Source: a bacterium
Lineage (GTDB): Bacteria; B130-G9
Reading direction: 5' to 3'
DNA length: 64,000 bases
Assembly: GCA_035527515.1 (NCBI GenBank)
Contig: DATLAJ010000057.1
Location: 16,436-80,435, forward strand
The position numbers were made by a program, and so were the translations under genes. The notes beneath the pieces were generated by a model that ran no database searches, was not told the origin of the DNA, and was given only the letters and a program-made list of their open reading frames with translations. The stretch's first letter is position 1; every line of letters begins with the position of its first letter. Below, in pieces: positions 54,933 to 62,895 of this stretch.

Positions 54933-55868
54933 ATGACTAACGCTAGATTAACAAAACTCAGAAACATTCTCCTCGTTGGCCTTTTGGCTGCCGCGTTGTG
55001 CTCGTGCCGGAAAGAGGAAGGCAAGCCTCGGCCGACGGTTGTCCCGCTTGATGTCAAGCTCTCGGTTACGTCCGACAGGGCAGCAGTGATGACAGATTCG
55101 CTTCTCACGATGAGCTTTGCCTGGGAAACAGGCCGGGCTTTTGTCCAGCCGAAGGGGGAGCTGTGGGTGCAGGTGCGCTTCGTGGACGTGGGCGGCAACC
55201 TCCTTTGGGAAACGAGTCATCTGCCAGAGCCACCCATGCTCAAATGGCGGCCAAGCCAGCTGGTGCAGTACAACAAGACGTTTTACGTGCCTCCAATAGG
55301 GGCAGAGACGCCGGCGCAGGTTCTGATCGTTTTGCGGGACGAGAAGGCCCCGAACGTCCGGTTCGTCATCTCAGAGCCAAAAGGAAGCCCTGAGGCTCCG
55401 TGGATGGCCCCGGCCGGGCGACTTCAGATTCGGCCACGACCCTCGCTGCTGGAATCACCGTCCCGGGCCAACATCGTGTTGGTCTCAGGATTCTATCCCG
55501 TTGAGCAGCAAGACAAGCTGCAATGGCGCTGGACCGGCAAGGTGGCGAAAGCCAAGCTCGAGCGGCAGAACCGACGTGGCATTCTGTTCCTTTCGGGGCA
55601 GGTCAACCTTGAGCGCCTCAATACGCTCCCGACGATAACGGTCTTTGTTGGGGATAAGGTCAAGGCCAGCTTCACCCCCGACCGCGACACCAGCAGCTTC
55701 CAGCGCAAAATCATCGTGCCCGACGAGGAGTTCGGCGACAGCAATTGGCTGGACGTTACGATCGAGACAAGCGAGACGTTTGTGCCTAGCAAGGTAACGG
55801 ACAGCACCGATACCAGGGAGCTTGGCATCAAATTGACGAAGATGTACTTTGGGCCGGCCGAGGCATGA
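54933..55868 (+). CDS. Hypothetical lipoprotein (311 aa)
   Basis: The signal peptide ILLVGLLAAALCSC ends in a lipobox (LCSC, Cys about residue 25), then a charged KEEGKPRPT linker. The mature part is beta-rich with no family I know (VSGFYPVEQQDKLQWRW, KVTDSTDTRELG). The C-terminal half resembles an immunoglobulin-like or carbohydrate-binding fold, by impression only. Divergent from DUF58; the DUF2520 gene follows after 121 nt. Confidence 0.65.
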   Translation: MTNARLTKLRNILLVGLLAAALCSCRKEEGKPRPTVVPLDVKLSVTSDRAAVMTDSLLTMSFAWETGRAFVQPKGELWVQVRFVDVGGNLLWETSHLPEPPMLKWRPSQLVQYNKTFYVPPIGAETPAQVLIVLRDEKAPNVRFVISEPKGSPEAPWMAPAGRLQIRPRPSLLESPSRANIVLVSGFYPVEQQDKLQWRWTGKVAKAKLERQNRRGILFLSGQVNLERLNTLPTITVFVGDKVKASFTPDRDTSSFQRKIIVPDEEFGDSNWLDVTIETSETFVPSKVTDSTDTRELGIKLTKMYFGPAEA

Positions 55869-55989
55869 TGCCTCCGGGCTATCAGCAGTGGGTTGTAGGT
55901 TTGCGCCGGGCCTTGCAGCCTACCGTTGCCTGCTCGGGCTGAAATGGAAGCGATTCGCAGAAATAGATAAGGCCGGATAGGACAGAGGC

Positions 55990-56883
55990 ATGAAAGAGGC
56001 GAAGGGCATCGGCTTCGTCGGGCTTGGAAGGGTAGCCTCAGCGCTCGCCAGTGGATTCGATCGAGCAGGTCTTACCATCTCGCCCAGCTTCGACATAAGC
56101 GCCGAGAAGCTGCGCGCTTGGCGCGAGCTCGGCTTTTCGGCGGCCGAAACGCTGAAGCAGGCCGCGGGGGCCGGGGAGGTCCTGTTCATAACGACTACGG
56201 ACGATGCGATTGACTCGGTCGCAGAGCAGCTCAGCAACGTGGCAGAGACACGGACGTTGAAAGCTGTCTTCCACACGAGTGGAGCAAGGCCAGCAAGCAT
56301 CCTGTCGCGAGTTGCGCAACAGAACATCGATTACGGCTGCATCCATCCAGTGATGAGCTTCTCTGGCGATGCCAACGACGCCGATAGGCTCCGCGGCTGC
56401 ACTTTCTGCGTCGAGGCCGGCACAAAAGCAGGAGCCAGAATGGCAGAGAACCTGTGCGAGCAGCTGGGCGGCGAGGTCATCATGCTCTCAAGTGAGGCAA
56501 AGGTTGCGCATCACATCGCCTGCTCCATTGCCTCCAACTTCGCGGTGCTGCTGATGGACGAGGCCCGGAGCGTGCATAGAAGGGCCGGCGTGACGAGCGA
56601 GGCGAGCCTGGCCATGCTCGGGCGGCTTGCTCAAGCAGCGGTCCAAAACACGGCCAAACTTGGCCCAGAGGCGGCGCTTACAGGTCCGTTTGCACGAGGC
56701 GATGCTGCAACAGTCGAATCCCATGTCCGCTGGCTCAAGCAGAACATGCCCGAGCTACTCGATCTCTACACAACGCTCGGCCGAAGGACGGTCAAGCTCG
56801 CACTCCGCGCCCACCGCATCACCCTCGGGCAGGCGGATGCGCTCCTGAAAAGGCTCTCTATAGGACTCGACCAACAATCCTGA
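55990..56883 (+). CDS. Rossmann-like and DUF2520 domain protein (297 aa)
   Basis: GFVGLGRVASALASGFDRAG is the N-terminal NAD(P)-binding motif. FHTSGARPASIL, then YGCIHPVMSFSG and KVAHHIACSIASNFAVLLMD are the hallmarks of the DUF2520 family (6-phosphogluconate-dehydrogenase-like), placed near pantothenate genes in many bacteria. The reaction is unproved; ketopantoate-reductase-like activity is possible. No pantothenate gene is adjacent here. Confidence 0.9.
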   Translation: MKEAKGIGFVGLGRVASALASGFDRAGLTISPSFDISAEKLRAWRELGFSAAETLKQAAGAGEVLFITTTDDAIDSVAEQLSNVAETRTLKAVFHTSGARPASILSRVAQQNIDYGCIHPVMSFSGDANDADRLRGCTFCVEAGTKAGARMAENLCEQLGGEVIMLSSEAKVAHHIACSIASNFAVLLMDEARSVHRRAGVTSEASLAMLGRLAQAAVQNTAKLGPEAALTGPFARGDAATVESHVRWLKQNMPELLDLYTTLGRRTVKLALRAHRITLGQADALLKRLSIGLDQQS

Positions 56884-56936
56884 GGCAGATTCTGTCCGGC
56901 CTACGTCTCGCGTTGTTGTGTTAGGCTCTCTCTGCA

Positions 56937-58817
56937 ATGCGAAACACGAGAGTAGAAAAGCTTTTGGCGGTGTTTGGCCCCCAGACGATTGCCTACTTGA
57001 TGGGGGCCATCTCGCTCGTCTGGGTGCTTGCGCCAATCCACCTCGTTTGGCTGCCTGGCCCCAGCGACCTGATGTTGAGAAGGTCCCTGCTTCCACTCGG
57101 CTTCCTGCTCATCACGGCGCTCAATTCGCAAGCAGCGAGATTTGAGCTAATTGCGCGCAAAGGGCCAGCGGTCTGGCTCGACACTGCCAGCTACATCATT
57201 CTGCTTGCTGTTCTTCGTCCTATTCGTTCGATCAGCGGCTCACAGAGCCTTCCCGTAGGGCTGAGCGTCCTGTTCCTCGGCGTGGTCGTCGCCAAGTCTG
57301 CGGTCCTGTTCGCAGCCATTTACAGAGCGCTCCACAGAGGCCCCACGGCGATCGAGCCGAGCCGATCGCTGCCGGCGTCCCCTGGCCCGCGACTCAGGAG
57401 GCGCATCCTGACTTGCATGTTTCTGACGGGGTTGTCGTTCTGCCTTCTGATGGGATTGCACGCTGCCGCCAAGATGTGCACGCAGCCGGACGAGCCCTTC
57501 TATCTCCTGATCGCTCAGAGCATAATCCACGATGGCGACCTCGACCTGAACAACAACCTCGAGGCGCGGGAATATGCGCCTTACTATCCGGGAACGCTCC
57601 TGCCTCAGCGAGATGTGAACGAGAAGGGGGAGTATATCTCCAGACACGGCGTCCTGTTCGCAGCGCTGCTAGTCCCATTCTACGCCTTGTTCGGACGCGT
57701 GGGGGCGATGGCGCTCTCGTGCCTCGCCTACGCCGCCTTCAGCGTGCTCCTGTTCTCAGTTTGCGAGCGCGAGACCGGCAGCCGAAGGGCGGCATTTTGG
57801 ACGTGGACCATTGCCCTGGTCGCAACACCAGGGCTTACCTACTCCACGCAGATATACCCCGAATCGCTCGCCTGCCTGCTGATCATGCTGCTCTTGACGG
57901 CTGCCCTGCGCCGCCCAACCGGCTGGCTTGCGGTCGGCGGCCTGGCCGCAGCCGTCATCTTGCCCTGGCTCAAGGCGAGATATGCTCTGGTCGGGCTCCC
58001 ACTTCTTGTTCTCTGGCTTCTGGGTATTATGCGGACAAGAGAGAAGCCGGCCGGAGCTCGCGCAGGGTCCGGGCGTCGCAGGACCGCGGCGGCGGTTCTC
58101 TTGGGGACCCTCGGCTCGCTCGTTTTGGCCCTACTGTTTCATAGGACAGTGGCGTTTCGCCTCTTCGGAGCGATGAATCTCGACGATGTTTTGCATCTTC
58201 AGTGGTCGAGATGCTGGTATAACCTCTTTGCACTGTTTCTTGACTTCCAATACGGACTCTTGGTCTATTCGCCGGTGTTTCTGTTCGCACTGTGGGGCTT
58301 CTTGGTCATGCTTAGGCGTAAGCGCTATTGCGCTGAAATCAGCACCACAGAGACACAGAGACAGGGAGAAAAAAATGGAAGCTTCAGGCGCAGGCCGCGT
58401 CTCGTAGGGATCACAGCGTGCAGCACCGCCGGGTACCTGCTCGCTCTCTCAACTCTTGGCTGGTGGTTTGGCGGCGGCTGCCCTCCGGGTAGGTATCTCG
58501 TCTGCCTGTTGCCGATACTCCTTCTTAATGTTTCGTTTGGCCTGACGTTCTCGCGAGGACTTCTGGCTCGCTCTTTGCTCGCGCTATCCTGCACATACAC
58601 AGCTTTGATGTCCTTCTCGATGGCTCTGTTCCCCATCGATCGGTATATGGTCCCGGGCTCGCATAACCTCGCGTTAGCAAGGCTGCTGGCAAAGGCCAGG
58701 CCGCCCCTAGAGCTCGTGCCATCCTTCATAAGATGCAACGCCGCAAGCTACGTCTCCATAGCAATCTTTGTGGCCGCAATATCCGCGCTATTTGCCCTCG
58801 CCAAAAAGTCGCACTGA
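56937..58817 (+). CDS. Polytopic GT-C-like membrane protein (626 aa)
   Basis: Twelve or so hydrophobic segments. After the third, the outer loop has CTQPDEPFYLLIAQSIIHDG, an acidic DE..Y pattern typical of PMT/GT39-like enzymes, and GVLFAALLVPFYALFG follows. A basic cytosolic loop near residues 460-490 is encoded by an inserted CACCACAGAGACACAGAG element (58343-58374). Probably a lipid-carrier-dependent glycosyltransferase; substrate unknown. TGT-TAGGCT lies 9 nt before the ATG with no Shine-Dalgarno. Confidence 0.75.
   Translation: MRNTRVEKLLAVFGPQTIAYLMGAISLVWVLAPIHLVWLPGPSDLMLRRSLLPLGFLLITALNSQAARFELIARKGPAVWLDTASYIILLAVLRPIRSISGSQSLPVGLSVLFLGVVVAKSAVLFAAIYRALHRGPTAIEPSRSLPASPGPRLRRRILTCMFLTGLSFCLLMGLHAAAKMCTQPDEPFYLLIAQSIIHDGDLDLNNNLEAREYAPYYPGTLLPQRDVNEKGEYISRHGVLFAALLVPFYALFGRVGAMALSCLAYAAFSVLLFSVCERETGSRRAAFWTWTIALVATPGLTYSTQIYPESLACLLIMLLLTAALRRPTGWLAVGGLAAAVILPWLKARYALVGLPLLVLWLLGIMRTREKPAGARAGSGRRRTAAAVLLGTLGSLVLALLFHRTVAFRLFGAMNLDDVLHLQWSRCWYNLFALFLDFQYGLLVYSPVFLFALWGFLVMLRRKRYCAEISTTETQRQGEKNGSFRRRPRLVGITACSTAGYLLALSTLGWWFGGGCPPGRYLVCLLPILLLNVSFGLTFSRGLLARSLLALSCTYTALMSFSMALFPIDRYMVPGSHNLALARLLAKARPPLELVPSFIRCNAASYVSIAIFVAAISALFALAKKSH
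58343..58374 (+). repeat. Purine-rich 'accacagagacacagag' element inserted in frame
   Basis: A CACCACAGAGACACAGAGAC run followed by AGGGAGAAAAAAA. It contributes STTETQRQGEKN to a cytosolic loop of the membrane protein, unlike the surrounding hydrophobic composition. Similar ACAGAGACACAGAG strings are seen as intergenic repeats in other bacterial genomes. Confidence 0.6.
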
Positions 58818-58917
58818 GCCCGAGCAACAAGCGGTTAGCGCTGCCTCACAACACCCCCAGTAATCAGATCGATCGTTTCTGAGGTTGAGCTCTGAAGCTG
58901 GCTGGCAGATAGGCACG

Positions 58918-59181
58918 GGAGTTCATGTTGAAAGCCGAGTTGCTGCTTCTTTCAGTTAACGGGTGCGAACGAGGGGTGCAGGCTGTAATCCCCGGCAGGG
59001 GATACCGTGGGTAGCCGTGCGTGCAACGCAACGGGGAGGTTAGAAAGGAGGGGGATTGTGGCGCTATTCGCACCGTCAGGCTACGCCTGCGGCTACCCAT
59101 GGTCTGCCCTTCGGGCAGGAGCTTCTGCCCTCCATCCGCGAGGCCGCCGCGACGTTTCCCGCTCCAATCAGATTATCGGGG
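58918..59181. repeat. ~260-bp interspersed repeat, copy 2
   Basis: See copy 1 at 53448-53703. The 40-nt identical core is 58996-59035. It has GGGTAGCC/GGCTACCC pairing and extra hairpins around TGCCCTTCGGGCA. The TTGACA promoter of the peptide gene begins 14 nt beyond its right edge. Confidence 0.8.
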
Positions 59182-59194
59182 CGACAAGCGCAGC

Positions 59195-59222
59195 TTGACA
59201 CCTGCGCAGCAATTGGTAATAA
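59195..59222 (+). promoter_or_regulatory. Strong promoter of the peptide/C25 peptidase unit
   Basis: TTGACA (59195-59200), 16-nt spacer, TAATAA (59217-59222), or AATAAT with 17. Transcription would begin near 59229, giving a ~157-nt leader before the peptide ATG at 59387. It also rules out the in-frame ATG at 59222 as start. No gene is seen in the leader. Confidence 0.65.
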
Positions 59223-59386
59223 TGAAACGAAGCGGGTGGAGTGAGCTTCAGAAAGCGGTGAATGCAAACGGGCCGGCGAGGGTCGGTTTCAATCACAGCC
59301 TTCCAAAGAATCTTGCTCCCTTGCTCGGATGTTTTCTGCGTCAACGGGCATTGCCCGAGAACTACTGTGAAGCGAGAGGAGAACAG

Positions 59387-59506
59387 ATGGCACCGAACAG
59401 CACGTATGAGGCGCCCAAGGTCATCACGCTTGATTCTCAGAGGATCATGTCGGCCCTTGGCCCCTCGCTGTCATGCACAGGCTTCGGCGGCGCTGTGGAT
59501 TGCTGA
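59387..59506 (+). CDS. RiPP-like precursor peptide (39 aa)
   Basis: AGAGGAG lies 5-6 nt before the ATG. The N-terminal half contains YEAPKV, matching the YxxPx(L/V) leader motif that RRE domains recognise in several RiPP classes, followed by LDSQRIMSALGP. The C-terminal dozen residues (SCTGFGGAVDC) are small, Gly-rich and hold two cysteines, as in a modified core. There is no signal peptide. The secreted C25 cysteine peptidase begins 70 nt downstream. No lanthipeptide, radical SAM or cyclase gene adjoins it, so class and modification are unknown. A short spurious ORF remains possible. Confidence 0.5.
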   Translation: MAPNSTYEAPKVITLDSQRIMSALGPSLSCTGFGGAVDC

Positions 59507-59576
59507 GGCTGGAGGCGATCGTGCTGCGTAACTTCAATGCGGCTATGTCGCTAGAAATTGATTAAGGGAGAGAAAA

Positions 59577-61865
59577 GTGAAAACTGGTTTGATAGTTTTG
59601 GTATTTGCTCTCGCTCTCGTCGGCGGTTGGGCAACTGCTGACGACATCCTCGTCGAGCTCACTGCCGGGCAATACACGATAGAGGACACCGATGCCGGGG
59701 AGATCATCCACATGGATGCTTGCGGGTCTGTGGGCAGTCCGGGCTCGCCTGCGCTTCCGTTGAAGGTCTATCAAGTTGCGTTGCCCCCTGACGTTGTGTG
59801 GGATTCGCTCTCGGTTTCTGTTGTCCAGAAGACTGATGAGTCTGTTCCGGGGGACTACAACATCGCGCCGGCTCCGCCTCGTAGGGTTCTAGATGGTGAA
59901 GGCGATTGGGAGTGGGGCGATGCTACGAACGTCGTCAACGGGAAAGACATGGACATCTATGGGCAGAATGCGTTCTGGCCAGCGGTCTCAGCCGAGCTTC
60001 ACGGCAAAGCTCAGATGCGCAAGTGGAAGTTCGTAAACATCGCTTTCTATCCATTCAAGTACAACCCTGTCACGAAACAGATCGTTCTGTGCAGAAGTGC
60101 ATCGGTCAAAATAGAGATGACACGCGACCCAAATCTAGTTGACGAGCGCCTGCTGGGCGACTCGATGATGGATGGGAAGGCTGGCACGAAGTTCGTGAAT
60201 TATCAGGCGGCTAGAGCTTGGTATAACAAGGGTGGCATGATTCCGCTGGGCGATGCCTCTTATGATTATGTGATCATAACTACCGAGGCGATTTACGCCG
60301 GCAGCAGCAAACTTGGGGACCTCAAGACGCACCTCGAGAATCTCGGACACACGGTTCTGATCGTCACCGAGAGCCATAGCTACGGCGACGCAGATGCGGC
60401 CGGCGGATACGGTGCCAAAACTGGCCAGGCGCCGAACGGGACGGACGACAAGGTCAGGAAGTGGCTCGAGGACAACTACTACTCGCCTCCGAACGGGTAT
60501 GGCATAGTCTATGTCCTGCTGATCGGGGGCCCCTCGGCGAACGGCGACCTCCCGATGAAAACATGCTATCCGGGCACGGGCTACGCTGTCCCCACAGACT
60601 ACTACTTCGCAGACCTGACCGGGGACTGGGATTCGGACGGCGACGAGAAGTTCGGGGAGAATGGCGATGACGACGTGGACTTCGAGCCAGAGGTTTACGT
60701 GGCTCGCATCCCTGTCTATAACGCCGCCTACTCCACCCTGGATGCGATCATCCAGAAGGAGATCGATTACGATACGGCCAGCGGTGATCTTGATTGGCGG
60801 CTCGACGTTCTGTTTCCGCTCTCGTTCCCATGGGACGGGACCGACCCCTCCTATTACTCGCACGACATGGAGACCCAGTATCTGACCAGCAGACACTTCT
60901 CAACGTATGGGATGTATGAGGATTACAATTCCTATTGCTCCAGTGCCTACACCCCGGATGAGGTCCTTGACGGCGGCACGGGCGCCGGAACCTTATACAA
61001 CCGGTGGACGCAACATCCTTACGGCATGGTCTGGTGGTTTGGACACGGCAACTGGTCAGAGACGGTCGTGGGCAACAGCGATTCGTCCAGCGACTGCTAC
61101 CGGGGTACGATGTTCTACTACACGTGGTGCCCAAGCCTTGACGTTGACGACACGCACCCCGCGTTCACCTTCCAGATTAGCTGCTCAAATGGCCAGCCCT
61201 CCGCGTCCGGCAATCTCGGTTACTCGCTCCTGAAGAACGGCGCTATCAACACAGCGTCAGCCTCGAATTCGTCTTATGGTTACAGCGGCAACTTCTACTA
61301 TACCCGCCGTTATGGAAGCTCACAGGACATCGGCTACTACTACGCCGAGGGGCTGACAGACTACTCCGGCGCCAACGGGCCATGCGCGAAAGCGTATTAT
61401 GAGGCAAACGCCTACTTGAGCGGCTACGACAGCGATGAGTATGCCTGGCACAACTACTTCGTCTATAACCTCTACGGTTGTCCGCACACTCAGATATACG
61501 GCGATGGCAACAACTACATCAAGCTCGACAGCTTCGAGGCGAAGGCTCGCCGAGACAAGATCACCCTGACGTGGCAGACCGGCACGGAGATAGAAAACGC
61601 CGGGTTCCTGCTCTACCGGACGGTCGGCGACGGCAACTTCCGGCTTGTGAGTGGGTTCATCACAGCCCAGGGCAGCGCCTCGGCCGGAGCGTCCTACAGC
61701 TTTGTCGATGGCGACGTCTCGCGAGGCGTCAACTACTGTTACTACCTACTTGACGTAGATACGAGCGGAAAGTGGACACCCCACGGGCCAGCGTGCGCAA
61801 AGGTGACCTTGCGAGGGCTGCTCGAACCTATGGTTGTCAGTCAAGAAGTAGCTGCCATCAAATAG
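59577..61865 (+). CDS. Secreted C25 (gingipain-type) cysteine peptidase (762 aa)
   Basis: Residues 1-21 are a signal peptide (LIVLVFALALVGGWATA). A propeptide-like region runs to ~200. The caspase-fold catalytic domain holds VWWFGHGNW with His490 and FQISCSNGQP with Cys536. An Asp-rich DWDSDGDEKFGENGDDDVD stretch (~345-363) may bind calcium. The tail (~645-750) is an Fn3-like domain with ITLTWQTGTEIENAGFLLYR. No type IX CTD or LPXTG signal is visible. The start is GTG at 59577 with AGGGAG upstream. Likely an extracellular endopeptidase; processing of the upstream peptide is speculative. Confidence 0.92.
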   Translation: MKTGLIVLVFALALVGGWATADDILVELTAGQYTIEDTDAGEIIHMDACGSVGSPGSPALPLKVYQVALPPDVVWDSLSVSVVQKTDESVPGDYNIAPAPPRRVLDGEGDWEWGDATNVVNGKDMDIYGQNAFWPAVSAELHGKAQMRKWKFVNIAFYPFKYNPVTKQIVLCRSASVKIEMTRDPNLVDERLLGDSMMDGKAGTKFVNYQAARAWYNKGGMIPLGDASYDYVIITTEAIYAGSSKLGDLKTHLENLGHTVLIVTESHSYGDADAAGGYGAKTGQAPNGTDDKVRKWLEDNYYSPPNGYGIVYVLLIGGPSANGDLPMKTCYPGTGYAVPTDYYFADLTGDWDSDGDEKFGENGDDDVDFEPEVYVARIPVYNAAYSTLDAIIQKEIDYDTASGDLDWRLDVLFPLSFPWDGTDPSYYSHDMETQYLTSRHFSTYGMYEDYNSYCSSAYTPDEVLDGGTGAGTLYNRWTQHPYGMVWWFGHGNWSETVVGNSDSSSDCYRGTMFYYTWCPSLDVDDTHPAFTFQISCSNGQPSASGNLGYSLLKNGAINTASASNSSYGYSGNFYYTRRYGSSQDIGYYYAEGLTDYSGANGPCAKAYYEANAYLSGYDSDEYAWHNYFVYNLYGCPHTQIYGDGNNYIKLDSFEAKARRDKITLTWQTGTEIENAGFLLYRTVGDGNFRLVSGFITAQGSASAGASYSFVDGDVSRGVNYCYYLLDVDTSGKWTPHGPACAKVTLRGLLEPMVVSQEVAAIK

Positions 61866-61901
61866 TCTCAACCGAGTAAGACAGTTTCTAACCTTGCATA
61901 G

Positions 61902-61942
61902 CGAGGCGGCGGCCCGTGTGGTCGCCGCCTCGTCGATGTTTT
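61902..61942 (+). terminator. Probable intrinsic terminator after the C25 peptidase
   Basis: CGAGGCGGCG (61902-61911) pairs perfectly with CGCCGCCTCG (61923-61932), followed by TCGATGTTTT. The strong stem and short T tract give moderate support. Confidence 0.55.
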
Positions 61943-61959
61943 ACCCCGGCCAGAAGTAG

Positions 61960-61979
61960 GGGCGATTCACGAATCGCCC
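61960..61979. repeat. Palindromic repeat GGGCGATTCAC-GAATCGCCC
   Basis: Nine-bp arms with a 2-nt loop, same family as 22610-22629 and 62004-62027. Confidence 0.75.
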
Positions 61980-62003
61980 TGGTCCAATCCGATCGGGCAC
62001 CTT

Positions 62004-62027
62004 AAGGGCGGTTCACGAACCGCCCTT
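62004..62027. repeat. Palindromic repeat AAGGGCGGTTC-AC-GAACCGCCCTT
   Basis: Eleven-bp arms with loop AC. Together with 61960-61979 it fills the gap between the C25 terminator and the 3' end of csrA. Confidence 0.8.
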
Positions 62028-62110
62028 ACACGACGTCGATGTCCTTTTATAGCCACATTTGGGACGCCAGGCTTGTCTGAAATTCATCGCGTGTCGCAGA
62101 ACGTCGAGCG

Positions 62111-62344
62111 CTAATCTGCGGCTGGTTCCCTGAGTTTCGGGAGCTTCAGTGGTCTCCTGGATGAGAGCTTGGCGGCGATGTTCTCCCGCAATATGGCGTC
62201 GTAAACCTCTTTCCTATGCACGCTCAGCTCACGAGGCGCTCTGATGCCGATTCTGACCTCTTTTTGGCCGATGTCCACGACCATTATCTCGATCGTGTCC
62301 CCGATGATTATACTCTCATCGCGTTTTCTGGTGAGAACGAGCAT
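62111..62344 (-). CDS. csrA: CsrA, carbon storage/translational regulator
   Basis: [20 protein letters not shown] and [20 protein letters not shown] are the complete CsrA/RsmA core, with the RNA-binding RAP..VHR segment intact. It binds GGA motifs in mRNA leaders. It has 77 aa with a basic, proline-rich tail ([14 protein letters not shown]). Its ATG overlaps the fliW stop (TGATG), so translation is coupled; FliW is its protein antagonist. Confidence 0.96.
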   Translation of the reverse strand: MLVLTRKRDESIIIGDTIEIMVVDIGQKEVRIGIRAPRELSVHRKEVYDAILRENIAAKLSSRRPLKLPKLREPAAD

Positions 62345-62808
62345 CAGTATTGCTTGGCCTGTTCTTCTTCGGACAGGATCGGGTAACGAATTTCCAAAGA
62401 AGCGTTCTCAAGCACGACCTGTCGGCCAAGCCCCTCACGAGCGTTGATGACGACCGGTGCCCTGAGGTTCATCCTCATCTCGCGAGGGTCTTCGGGGACG
62501 ACCACGATGGCGAGAACAATGCCGTCAGATACATCGGCCAGCTTCAGGTCATTGGCAACCTCTTGAGGCAGTCGAACGACGTAGTCAGGCTTCACACTGG
62601 CTGGATTGATCAGGAGAAAAGCAAGGTTCTCCTCGTCAACCGATTGGAGCCATGCGAAAGGGCTGTCCGGCTCGTGTGGGACAAGGATATACCCGTGGGA
62701 TTGTGGGAAACCAAGTATCCCTTCCTCGAATCGGATGACGTCCTTCTGTTCAACCATGATCGTTGTCTTACGGTCGGCCTCAGTTCCAATTACAGTATTG
62801 GTTTTCAT
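62344..62808 (-). CDS. fliW: FliW, flagellar assembly factor and CsrA antagonist
   Basis: [20 protein letters not shown], then [20 protein letters not shown] and [17 protein letters not shown] are FliW hallmarks. FliW binds CsrA and, in flagellated species, flagellin, linking filament secretion to translation. The ATG at 62808 (MKTNTVIG) is preferred to the upstream codon at 62841 because GGAGAG precedes it. The length of 154 aa fits. No flagellar gene is in the window, so motility is suggested but not shown. Confidence 0.94.
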   Translation of the reverse strand: MKTNTVIGTEADRKTTIMVEQKDVIRFEEGILGFPQSHGYILVPHEPDSPFAWLQSVDEENLAFLLINPASVKPDYVVRLPQEVANDLKLADVSDGIVLAIVVVPEDPREMRMNLRAPVVINAREGLGRQVVLENASLEIRYPILSEEEQAKQY

Positions 62809-62895
62809 TTTCTCTCCACAAAGGCTAATTCCCGAGCGCATGCCAAATCCCTGATGGCCTTATCGTCTCTGGTGCGAACGATATTTAGGCCTTTC

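Noticed and set aside
57413-58144. 243-codon ORF within the membrane gene at 56937
   Set aside because: The membrane frame is convincing through the entire region; the alternative is Arg/Pro-rich without domains.
59222-59506. Longer 95-aa form of the RiPP-like peptide from the ATG at 59222
   Set aside because: That ATG overlaps the -10 of the predicted promoter and has no ribosome site; 59387 has both a leader and AGAGGAG.
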